Below are positions 1-9,314 of a stretch of 64,000 nucleotides of DNA, piece after piece (position 1 is the stretch's first letter; each line of letters starts with the position of its first letter). A program made the position numbers and the translations under genes. Below the pieces are notes generated by a model. That model saw only the letters and a program-made list of their open reading frames with translations, made no database searches and was not told where the DNA came from. This DNA comes from Microglena sp. YARC (Eukaryota > Chlorophyta > Chlorophyceae > Chlamydomonadales > Chlamydomonadaceae), in assembly GCA_022414725.1 (NCBI GenBank), contig CM039464.1, positions 36,695,981 through 36,759,980 on the forward strand, in the 5' to 3' direction.

Positions 1-460
1 CCATATGTAACCCCATGGATGTACCCCACCCACCCCCACCCAAACAGCCAGGTGGTGCCCCACCCACACCCACGCAGCCATGATAGTACTCCACACCCAC
101 CCACGAAGCCATGACATAACCACACACATGTGCATGCATACAGCCATGGCAGTGCCCCGCCCCTACCCACACAGCCATGGCAGTACCCTACCCCCACCCA
201 TGCAGCCGTGGCACTGCACCACCCCCACCCCCACACAGCCACGACAGTGCTCCACCGCCTGCCACACATCCATGACATTGTCCCACCCCCACCTATACAG
301 CCAGGGCAGTGCCCCACCCCCACCCATACTGCCATGGTAGTGCCCCAACCCCACCCATTACCCCATGGGAGTGCTCCTTACCCACTCATACAGCCGTGGC
401 AGTGCTCCACACCACCCATGCAGCCATCGTAGTATCCACCCCCACCCCCATGGGAAGCTT
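1..460. repeat. C-rich minisatellite
   Basis: Imperfect units of about 25-35 bp built on CCACCCCCACCCA plus CAGCCATGGCAGTGCC. They give proline- and histidine-rich pseudo-proteins in several frames. The same array recurs at 5745-6200. Confidence 0.85.
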
Positions 461-504
461 CACAACATCTCAAAACATCAGGCTGCACTTCCAGTCTACT
501 AGAC

Positions 505-675
505 GTCAAAGCGCCAGGCTTAGGCCAGGCTGTTCTTAGGCCAGGCTGTTACTAGGCCAGGCTGGAGTCCAAGAGGCCAGGCTGTCCTTAGGCCAGGCTG
601 GAGTCCAAGTGGCTTGGCTGTTCTTAGGCCAGGCTGGAGTCCAAGAGGCCAGGCTTAGGCCAGGCTGTTCTTCAG
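505..675. repeat. AGGCCAGGCTG minisatellite
   Basis: Repeated TTAGGCCAGGCTG and GGAGTCCAAG modules alternate over about 170 bp. A short echo occurs at 855-875, and the array recurs at 6255-6410. Confidence 0.8.
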
Positions 676-904
676 GTGTGTTGGTTTACTTTGCGTAAAT
701 TGTCTACGCTGCTATTTGGGGGGTCTTTAGGACCCTTTAGGGGGGCTTGAAAAGGTGCGTTTTGAAGGGATCGTGTACCTAATCAACCAGCTTAGGCTAA
801 GCAGAGATCTCGAAGCATCAGGCTGTACCTCCAGCATACCAGACGACAAAGGGCCAGGCTTAGGCCAGGCTTTTCTTTAGGTGCATTGGTTTACCTGCAA
901 GGAT

Positions 905-1052
905 TTGGTTGGTTGGTTGGTTGGTTGGTTGGTTGGTTGGTTGGTCGGTCGGTCGGTCGGTCGGTCGGTCGGTCGGTCGGTCGGTCGATTGGTTGGTTGG
1001 TTGGTTGGTTGGTTGGTTGGTTGGTTGGTTGGTTGGTTGGTTGGTTGGTTGC
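905..1052. repeat. GGTT/GGTC tetranucleotide microsatellite
   Basis: A (GGTT)n tract is interrupted by a central (GGTC)n block near 943-985 and then resumes. All frames read as simple tetrapeptide repeats. The second copy at 6646-6885 is much less regular. Confidence 0.95.
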
Positions 1053-1383
1053 ATAGTAGCATGGTTTGGTCGTTTGGACCCCTATCATAATGCAAGGGTG
1101 GGGGGCATATGGGCTGCCTGCCAACCTAGTATGGATATGATCTTGTACTGCTGATTTGGGGGTCTTCGTCACCCTTGGGGGCGGGGGACTTGAAATGGTG
1201 CATTTTGATTGAAAGTTGATTGCATGTTGCTTGGTTTTGATTGCACCTTGATTGATATTTGATTGCAGCTTGATTGCATTTTTGCATTTTGATTGGTTTT
1301 GATTGCATTTTGTTTGATATTTGATTGCAGCTTGATTGCACCCTGATTGAAATGTGCAGTGCTCCTGTACGCTGGTATGTTAA

Positions 1384-1430
1384 CAGTCCAGGGGTAGCCA
1401 ATTAGGCTTTATGGACTTGCTGAACCTCAA
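1384..1430 (+). repeat. short dispersed repeat (GTCCAGGGGTAGCCAA family)
   Basis: The motif CAGTCCAGGGGTAGCCAA is followed by TAGGCTTTATGGACTTG. Related copies lie at 7212-7258 (+), 17243-17290 (+), 11905-11950 (-) and 36905-36960 (-), with fragments near 30302 and 31233. No coding potential is seen. Confidence 0.6.
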
Positions 1431-1619
1431 ACAATCAAGATCAACTCTGGATGATGACCGAAATGCACTTTGACTGATAAACACTGTGACTGATGTACAT
1501 TGTGACTGATGTACAATGTGACTGATACACACTGTGATTGATGTACACCGTGATAGATATACACTGTGACTAATGTACCTCTCCAAGCTTTTGCAGATGT
1601 CTTCGGGACTGGGTACTAC

Positions 1620-2295
1620 TTCTTGCCAAATTGGTCAACGCTTATCACTCGGGGAAATGGTCGAAATGCGGAACGCGTGCGAAAGGTCTGTTTTGATGCG
1701 GGCAGGATGCGATGCGCCGCATTGCGATTTCCGTGCGAACGGCATTACGCGATGCGATAGTCATTTTATGACTGTACGATACAGAATCGCATTTGCACCG
1801 CATTCACTCGGTACAGCCCGGACCTCGTCGAACACACATCGCATCCATTTAGATGCCGGCCCGCATAACAGGCGGCCACGTGAAACGAAGGTTCACGTGG
1901 CTTTGATTGAGTAAAATATCCGCACTAGGACCGAACTGATGCAGCACACCTTTCGCAATTCTTCACCCCCTTACCCCACTTGCAAGCGACATCCACTTCA
2001 ATAGTTCTTCGCATACAAAAACTCGGGGGTTAACGAGCGATCTAGGAAAAAATGGCCGCGCTTCCGTCTTCGAAAAGTTCTTGGTGTTCGGAGATTCGGT
2101 ACATCCCGCACCACGTCGCACACTACTCGCATCCATTTAGATGCCGGCCCGCATCAACCAACACTTGCCGAACAGGAATCATATCCATTTAGGTACCGTC
2201 CCGCATCAAAGCACACCTTTCGCACACATTCCGCATTTCGACAATTTCCCCGAGTATATAGCGCACAAACGTCAAATTGGTCAGCGCTTTTTAGT
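1620..2295. mobile_element. MITE-like element with long terminal inverted repeats
   Basis: The left arm (about 1625-1710; core CTCGGGGAAATGGTCGAAAT) reappears inverted at about 2195-2290 (core TTTCGACAATTTCCCCGAG), with roughly 80 bp of imperfect complementarity. The interior has subrepeats on TTTAGATGCCGGCCCGCAT. There is no transposase frame, so a non-autonomous DNA element is the simplest reading. I could not define a target-site duplication. A second copy sits at 7450-8130. Confidence 0.5.
1876..1900. other. perfect hairpin within the MITE-like element
   Basis: Nine-base arms CCACGTGAA and TTCACGTGG flank a 7-base loop. In the duplicated block the left arm has lost one base, which breaks the hairpin. 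Confidence 0.7.
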
Positions 2296-2880
2296 GCAAA
2301 AACTGCGCGCTGCGCCGACAGGGGGTTAAAAAAACTGTGCAAAACGCGCAGAGGGGCTCAAAAAGACAGAGCGGCACCGCGCTGCCGCGCACGCTTAGTA
2401 GTACCCTGGTCTGCAGTTGTAGATTCACATTTTTGTTTTTTAGTTGTGAATGGATTTTCACTCTAGGAGGTTGGTCTCCCGACACAAACCAGCGACACCG
2501 AGGAATTTAGTGCAAATGGCGCGTCGCTAATGTTTCTTTAGGGTATAATATTGACTATATGATTAATGCCATATGCGGATATGCCTCCATGCTGTAGATC
2601 TAATCATGAGATATAAGGAGGCCAGGGTGAAAATCTTGGCCCTAGCTCCCAGTACCAGCAACCCATCTTACCATATTTTGTACAGCTAAATTGTTGTATT
2701 ATAAATTATATTACGAGCAGACTGAGAATGCCCCCTCCCCCCCCCTCCTTAAATAGTGAATGTCATATATGCACGTATATCTGATTTACGTTCGTGTTTT
2801 GTTCTTCGCGCTCGATGCAGGGGGATGGAATGGGAATTGGAAACATCAGCCGAGGTCAGCTGTGATGTATTTAATTAAGA

Positions 2881-3300
2881 TGTGCGTATGCGGTGGTGGT
2901 GGTGGTGGGAGGGGGATGCGGGTGGGGGGGGAGGCAACAGGTTTGTTCAAAACATTGTGTTTTATGTCCCAAACACATATTTGGGAGGGTCTATTCCACT
3001 GGAAACATAGACTTGTAAAACACCCTGCCAACAGCTGAGCTCCGCCAGGAGGAAATCAAAGTATCGCGACTGCAAGCGCAAGGCAAGAAGCAAGGATTGT
3101 TGGTGGTGTGTGCGTGTGCGTATGCGGTGGTGGTGGTGGTGGTGTGGTGTGGTGTGGGGGGGGGGCACCAGGTTTGTTCAAACCGTTACATTTCACATCT
3201 CAAACAAAAAAATTGAGGGTCAGTTCCATTGGAAACATAGCCTCATAAAACACCCTGCCAGCAAAAGAGCTGCTGGCAGCAGGAATCTGCCAGGCAGGGA
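2881..3300. repeat. tandem pair of about 230-bp units
   Basis: Two units share a GGT-rich tract, GTTTGTTCAAA, a CATTGGAAACATAG-like stretch and AACACCCTGCCA. They start near 2881 and 3110. The AACACCCTGCCAGCAAAAGAGC segment is echoed at 3600-3650 and 3755-3800. No gene is seen. Confidence 0.75.
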
Positions 3301-3530
3301 TGTTATTTCCGCTATTTAAAGCGCTCGCTAGTTTTGACCCCGTTTTAAGAAAATTGTCGCTGTAAAAAAGTTTACAAAAAAAAAGTTGTTTACTTTTTGC
3401 CCCTAATGTCCCCCAAAGCTACAAAACCCACTAAAACGCTGTATACCTGGAGGAGGCCTAGAACCGTAAAGCTAGAAAAACCCCACTTTCAGATTTGAAA
3501 ACAAATCACTGCCGCCAGGTCAAAATCAAA
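3296..3530 (+). repeat. dispersed GACCCCGTTTT element, copy 1
   Basis: An AT-rich element of about 235-270 bp. Landmarks in order are TTTCCGCTATTTAAAGCG, TTTTGACCCCGTTTT, an A/T homopolymer stretch, TTTGCCCCTAATG and CCCCACTTTCAGATTTGAAA. Inverted copies lie at 14395-14665 and 15165-15430, with shorter relatives at 23305-23480 (+) and 28030-28245 (-). It has no coding capacity, so it is SINE-like or MITE-like. Confidence 0.7.
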
Positions 3531-3599
3531 CTATCCCGACTGCAAGCTTGACAATTTTTTCAGATGTCTGTAAGATAGAGCCTCCGATGCTTGCGATTC

Positions 3600-3990
3600 G
3601 TAAAACACCCTGCCAGCAAAAGAGCTGCTGGCAGCAGGAATCTGCCAGGACGAAATCAAACTATCGCGACTGCAAGCTTGACCGTTGTTTCAGATTTCTG
3701 TAATATTCTGTGAGATTCTGTAAGATTCTGTAGAGCCTTCGATGCTTGCGATTCATAAAACACCCTGCCAGCAACAGAGCTGCTAGGAGCTGCCAGCATC
3801 AGAACTCTACAGGAGCAAATAGCAAATAGCAAATAGCCAGCATCAGAACTCCACCAGGAGCAAATAAAAGCATCAAGCTCAACAGTTATACACATTTCAG
3901 ACAATATTTTTGGCGGAGCCCCCTCTTCAAGGGGGTGGGAGACCCATGTTTACCCATTTGTCCGTTTGACCAGAATAAAAAACTTTGAAG
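3600..3990. repeat. degenerate short repeats
   Basis: Repeats of CTGCCAGCA, GCAAATAGCAAATAGC and CATCAGAACTC with no conserved frame. No gene is seen. Confidence 0.6.
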
Positions 3991-4002
3991 CCTGACACGT
4001 CA

Positions 4003-4051
4003 GGCAACGATGGCCTAACTAACTCCCGCTTCGGTCAGCTCCATCGTTGCC
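4003..4051. other. perfect 11-bp inverted repeat
   Basis: Arms GGCAACGATGG (4003-4013) and CCATCGTTGCC (4041-4051) are separated by 27 bases. It is not adjacent to any recognised gene. Confidence 0.6.
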
Positions 4052-4114
4052 AACTTTCGTTTCGTTGCCAACACACTCCGCCAATTTTCCGTGTCGCTTG
4101 CGACGCTGCATAGG

Positions 4115-4560
4115 ACTTGTACTCAGATTTCTTTAGGTCAAACTCTCACAGCTATGAGGACACCATTATTTCCGATTTCTATAATACAAACTACCACAGC
4201 TGCAAGCACAACCATGTTTTTCAGATTTCTGGAAGTCAACTACCACAGCTGCGAGCACAACCGTGTTTTCAGATTTCTGGAAGTCAAACTAACACAGCTG
4301 CAAGCACACCCATTTTGTTCCGATTTCTACAAGTCAAACTATCGCAGCAACAAGGACACCATTTTGTTCCGATTTCTATACGCCAAATGATCACAGCAAC
4401 ATGCAAAACCATTTTGATCCGATTTCTACACGCCAAATTATCACAGCTGCAAGCACAACCATTTTGTTCAGATTTCTAGGAGTCAAACTATCACAGCTGC
4501 ATGCATAACCTTGTTTTCAGATTTATGTACGTCAAAACACAGCTGCAAGCATAAAGTAAG
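4115..4560. repeat. about 50-55 bp minisatellite
   Basis: About eight units carry TTTCAGATTTCT followed by GTCAAACTA and CACAGCTGCAAGCAC. The apparent reading frames are products of the repeat. Confidence 0.8.
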
Positions 4561-4589
4561 GAGCAAAACTTTAGTTAGGTTTAGGGTTC

Positions 4590-4870
4590 TGACACATAAG
4601 CACCACCAAGCACCAGCACCACTACACTCAGTGAGCAGTATGCAAACCAGCAACCACACACAACCGCACAACGAACCACCAGTTGCCATAGCACAAACCT
4701 GACACACCAGCAGCACCACTACATTCCATGACTAATATGCAAACCAGCACCAACACAACCGCACAACGAACCACCAGTGCCATAGCACAACCTGACACAC
4801 CAGCACCACTACACAGTGAAGACCAGTAACCACTACACACCAATTACCAGAACGCACACCTGACCCAGAA
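4590..4870. repeat. ACCAGCACCACTACAC-type minisatellite
   Basis: Imperfect C/A-rich units with ACCAGCACCACTACA and CAACCGCACAACGAACCACC. From 4870 to about 5600 I see no gene or further repeat. Confidence 0.7.
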
Positions 4871-5609
4871 CCAGCAATGCCACGCATATCAGTTCCAAAG
4901 CACACCAAAGCAAGTGCACACACCAGAACCTGTCTAGCAAACAGGTCCACGACACCCAGTATATGTGGATGCACATTTAGATCTTCATTGATCTATTGCT
5001 TCTTTGCCCAGCTTTGCCTCACATTTTCATTGCCTCATTGCATTTTTGCTTGTAACCTATGATTTCCCTATTAGAGCATAGTTGGAAGATCCCCGGATGT
5101 CGTGAAGCTGGCTTGTCTGGGGTCAACTATGGCCTGTCTATGACGTAATGATGAACGATGCTCCTGTCCGCAGCATCGACTAGTACCCATAAGAAGCCGA
5201 ATCTACAACCAGTGCTTCGTTTTCATAACAAGCGCAACTGCTGCACAACTGGTAACATAATCTAATTCGACATGTGTAATTCTCGCAGAGCGATCCCGTC
5301 GAAGGTCGATTGCTTCACTTACCCTGTTTAGCCGCTCCGTCGTCGACCTCGCAGTTCCAAACTGCTGCGTCGTTCCGAATTTAGTATCCATCGTGGAGTT
5401 GCGTGAATTGAGCAGAGGGCTAGGCAGGTGGGTGGTAGATAATGGTCAGATATAGAGAATAGCTTATCTAATTGTGCGTTGCTATGCGGAAGGATTGGCG
5501 ATGAAAGAATGCAATTAGGGCACGGCTATTCTACGCCTTAAGCTCCTCGTTAATGACCTCCCGGGATGACGTCAGCAAGGCTGGAGGGCGGGCCCCCCTC
5601 GCCCTCCAT

Positions 5610-5657
<48 letters not shown>
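5610..5657. repeat. poly-G tract, 48 nt
   Basis: An uninterrupted run of G sits about 85 bp before repeat copy B. It is either a true homopolymer or a weak point in the assembly. Its frame gives a run of prolines on the minus strand. Confidence 0.9.
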
Positions 5658-5658
<1 letters not shown>

Positions 5659-6645
5659 CCGCAGCGCAGCGGCGCCTATATAGGTTAAGCGAACCGTTTA
5701 CCCCTAATAACACCTGATACCCCCTAATGACGCACCACCACCCATATGTAACCCATGGATGTACCCCACCCACCCCACCCAACAGCCAGGTGGTGCCCCA
5801 CCACACCACTCGCAGCCATGATAGTACTCACACCCACCCACGTAGCCATGACATAACCACACACATGTGCATGCATACAGCCATGGCAGTGCCTCCGCCC
5901 CTACCCCACACAGCCATCGGCAGTACCCTAGGCCCCCCACCCATGGCACGCCGGCACCTGCACCCACCCCCACCCCTTACACAGCCACGACAGTGCTCCA
6001 CCGCTGCCACACATCCATGACATTGTCACCCCCACCTATACAGCCAAGGCAGTGCCCCACCACCCACTACTGCCTATGGTAGTGCCCCAACCGCCACCAC
6101 CCCCATGGGAGTGCTCCTTACACCACTCATACAGACGTGGCAGTGCTCCACACCCACCCATGCAGCCATCGTAGTATCCCACCCCCACCCCATGGAAGCT
6201 TCACACCATCTCAAAACAATCAGGCTGCACTTCAGTCTATAGACGTCAAAGCGCAGGCTTAGCCAGGCTGTTTCTTAGGCCAAGGCGTTACTAGGCCAGG
6301 CTGGAGTCCAAGAGGCAGGCTGTCCTTAGGCCAGGCTGGAGTCCAAGTGGCCAGGCTGTTCTTAGGCAGGCTGGAAGTCCAAGAGGCCAGGCTTAGGCCA
6401 GGCTGTTCTTCAGGTGTGTTTGGTTTAACTTTGCGTAAATGTTCTACGCTGCTATTTGAGGGGGTCTTTAGGACCCTTTAGGGGGGCTTGAAAAGAGTGC
6501 GTTTTGAAGGGATATACGTGTACTACAATAACCAGCTTTATAGGCTAGCAGAGATCTCGAAGCATCAGGCTGTAACCAGCAATACAGACGACAAGGGCCA
6601 GCTTAGGCCGGCTTTTCTTTAGGTGCACTTGGTTTACCTGCAAGG

Positions 6646-6885
6646 ATTTGGTTGGTTGTTTGGTTGGTTTTGGTTGGTTGTTTGGTTGGTTGGTTCGTTG
6701 TTGTTGGTTGGTTGGTGGTTGGTTTCGGAAATCGGTCGGTCGGTTTCCGATTCGGTCCGTTCGGTCGGTCGGACTCCGGCCATTTCGGATCGGTCCGGAG
6801 TCGGTGGTTGGTTGGTTGGTTGGTTGGTTGGTTGGTTGGTTGGATTCGGTTGGTTGCTTGGTTGGTTGGTTGTTGGTTGTTGCAT
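6646..6885. repeat. degenerate GGTT/GGTC microsatellite (copy B)
   Basis: Counterpart of 905-1052, broken by blocks such as TTTCGGAAATCGG and by several base losses. All frames are low-complexity. Confidence 0.85.
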
Positions 6886-7449
6886 AGAGTAGCATGGTTT
6901 GGGTCGTTTGGACCCCTATCATAATGGCACAGGGTGGGGGGCATATGGGCTGCCTGACCACCTAGTTATGGATGATGATCTTGTACTGCTGATCTTGGGT
7001 CTTCGTCACCCTTGGGGCGGGGGACTTGAAATGGTGCATTTTTTGATTGAAGTGATTGCATGTTGCTTGGTTTTGATTGCACCTTGATTGATATTTGATT
7101 GCAGCTTGATTGCATTTTTGCATTTTGATTGGTTTGATTGCATTTTGTTTGATATTTGATTGCAGCTTGATTGCACCCTGATTGAAATGTGCAGTGCTCC
7201 TGTACGTGGTATGCTTAACAGTCCAGGGGTAGCCAATTAGGCTTTATGGACTGCTGAAGCCTAAACAATCAAGAATCAACTCTGGATGATGACGAAATGC
7301 ACTTTGACTGATAAACACTGTGGACTGATGTACATTGTGACTGATGTACAATGTGATGATACACACTGTGATTGATGGTACACCGTGATAGATATACACT
7401 GTGACTAATGTACTCTCCAAGCTTTTTGCAGATGTCCTTCGGGACAGGT

Positions 7450-8130
7450 ACTACTTCTTGCAAATTGGTCAACGCTTATCACGTCGGGGAAATGGTCGAA
7501 ATGCGGAACGCCTGCAAAGGTCTGTTTTTGATGCGGCAGGATGCGATGCGCCGCATTGCGATTTCCGTGCGAACGGCCATTACGCGATGCCGATAGTCAT
7601 TTTATGAATGTACGATACAGAATCGCATTTGCACCGCATTCACTCGGTACAGCCCGGACCTCGTCGAACACACATCGCATCCATTTAGATGCCGGCCGTC
7701 AATACAGCGGCCAGTGAAACGAAGGTTCACGTGGCTTTGATTGAGTAAATATCCGCACTAGGACGAACTGATGCAGCAACCTTTCGCAATTCTTCACCCC
7801 TTACCCACTTGCAAGCGACATCCACTTCAATAGTTCTTCGCATACGAAACTCGGGGGTCTTAACGAGCGATCTAGGAAAAAATGCCCCCGCTTCCGTCTT
7901 CGAAAGTTCTTGGTGTTCGGAGATTCGGTTAGCTCATCCCGCACCACGTTCGCACACTACTCGCATCCATTTAGATTGCCGCCCGCATCAACCAACACTT
8001 GCGAACAGGAATCATATCATTTAGGTACCGTCCGCATCAAAACACACTTTTCGCACACATTCCGCATTTCGACAAGTTTTCCCCGAGTATATAGCGCACA
8101 AACGTAAATTGGTCAGCGCTTTTAGTGCAA
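7450..8130. mobile_element. MITE-like inverted-repeat element, copy B
   Basis: Second copy of the 1620-2295 element. The left arm near 7460-7540 and the inverted right arm near 8030-8125 are still recognisable. It was carried along in the block duplication, so it is not an independent insertion. Confidence 0.5.
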
Positions 8131-8882
8131 ACTGCGCGCTGCGCCGACAGGGGGTTAAAAACTGTGCAATAACGCGCAGAGGGGCTCAAAAGAGCAGAGC
8201 TGGCACCGCGCTGCCGCGCACGCTTAGTAGTACCCTGGTCTGCAGTTGTAGATTTCACATTTTTGTTTTTTAGTTGTGAATGGATTTTCACTCTAGGAGG
8301 TTGGTCTCCGACACAAACCAGCGAACCGAGGAATTTTAGTGAAATGGCGCGTCGCTAATGTTTCTTTAGGGTATATATATTGACTATATGATTATGAGTG
8401 CCATATGCATATGCTCCACTGCTGTAGATCTAATCATTGAAGATATAAGGAGGCAGGGTGAAAATCTTTGGCCCTAGCTCCCAGTACCAGCAAAGCCCAT
8501 CTTTACCATATTTTGTTACAGCTAATTGTTGTATTATAAATTATATTACGAGTCAGACTGAGAATGCCCCCTCCCCCCCCCCCCCCTCTTAAATAGTGAA
8601 TGTCATATTGCACGTATATCTGATTTACTCGATGTTATTTGTTCTTCGCTGCTCGATGCAGGGGATGGAATGGGAATTGGAACATCAGCCGAGGTCAAGC
8701 TGTGATGTATTTAATTAAAGATTGTACTGTCTGTCTTGTATTTATGTTTGTGCTGTTATGTACTTAGTGTTGTTGTACGAACGCATAATCCACATGATTT
8801 GATATGTATATGCTTATGTACGTATCTTGTCAGTACTGTTTGGGGGATGGGACTGGCGCAGAAGGGGTACGCTCTAGTAAGT

Positions 8883-8898
8883 GGTGTTGATAAACACC
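8883..8898 (-). terminator. histone-type 3' stem-loop
   Basis: On the minus strand the sequence reads GGTGTT, loop TATC, AACACC: a perfect 6-bp stem with a 4-base loop. It is preceded by AACCAAC and followed by ACTT. The size, flanks and position about 55 nt after the H2B stop fit the 3' stem-loop of replication-dependent histone mRNAs, which direct non-polyadenylated 3' ends. The inner stem bases depart from the commonest consensus, so the call rests on geometry and position. Confidence 0.7.
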
Positions 8899-8951
8899 GT
8901 TGGTTCGTTGCGAAATGAAATAAATGAGCACCCCGACTGCTGGGGCGGAGC

Positions 8952-9314
8952 TTAAGCGAGGTGAACTTCGGTGACAGCTTGGTGCCCTCGAGATGCTGCT
9001 TTGGCAAGCCGGCAGGACCAGCGGACAGCGGTTCCTGAATCTCGCGGGAGGCCCGTGACCGTGGGTTTGTTGTAGCGGGCCCGAGAGTCTTCGGAGGCGA
9101 TCTTGTCGAAGATGTCATTAATTATGCAGGAGTTTTGAGGTGCCCATGGCCTTGGAAGCTGATCTCCCAGTGTCGGTGGACTGTGCTTCACACCTTGTGA
9201 TGTAGAATACTTGTACGTCTCCGCCTTCGCCATCTTCTTGGCCTTTCTTCTTGTCCCTCCCGCTGGTCGTGGGGGCTGCCTTCTTGGCGGAGCCTTCTCT
9301 GAGTTTAGGGCCAT
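8952..9314 (-). pseudogene. histone H2B, frameshifted (pseudogene or error-damaged copy)
   Basis: H2B pairs with H2A in the nucleosome core. The minus strand carries H2B landmarks in order but in three different frames. They are a lysine-rich tail (SAKKAAPTTSGRDKKK), KAETYK, then DTGRSASKAMG (family: DTGISSKAMG), then NDIFDKIASE and ARYNKPTVT, then SREIQ followed by a diverged match to the TAVRLLLPGELAKHA region, and finally KFTSL. At least four small indels separate these parts. The ATG at 9314 precedes the tail, and a TAA at 8952-8954 lies where the H2B stop should be if one more base is restored. A histone-type stem-loop follows at the expected distance, so the locus is or recently was a genuine histone gene. 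I found no divergent H2A, H3 or H4 partner. Whether the indels are real cannot be decided from sequence alone. Confidence 0.85.

Larger units (their letters stand above)
1..2880. repeat. 2.88 kb duplicated repeat block, copy A
   Basis: This block matches 5741-8720 in direct orientation from the first base of the window to the shared motif ATGTATTTAATTAA near 2865-2880, where the copies diverge. It may begin before the window. In order it contains a C-rich CAGCCATGGCAGTGCC minisatellite (1-460), an AGGCCAGGCTG minisatellite (505-675), a GGTT/GGTC microsatellite (905-1052), GATTGCA-type repeats (1195-1365), ACTGATGTACA repeats (1465-1575), a MITE-like inverted repeat (1620-2295) and anonymous sequence to 2880. 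Open frames here are low-complexity and I see no gene. Confidence 0.9.
5741..8720. repeat. 2.88 kb duplicated repeat block, copy B
   Basis: Direct repeat of 1-2880 with the same order of minisatellites, microsatellite, MITE-like element (7450-8130) and right end. Compared with copy A, single-base losses and gains are frequent and substitutions fewer. Examples are the broken CCACGTGAA hairpin arm and the scrambled GGTT/GGTC tract. That profile fits residual long-read error, or an allelic copy assembled in tandem, as well as an old duplication. Confidence 0.9.

Noticed and set aside
860..1172. Open frames of QPTN/RPTD and WLVG/RSVG repeats
   Set aside because: They are translations of the GGTT/GGTC microsatellite and are open on both strands in several frames, so they are not genes.
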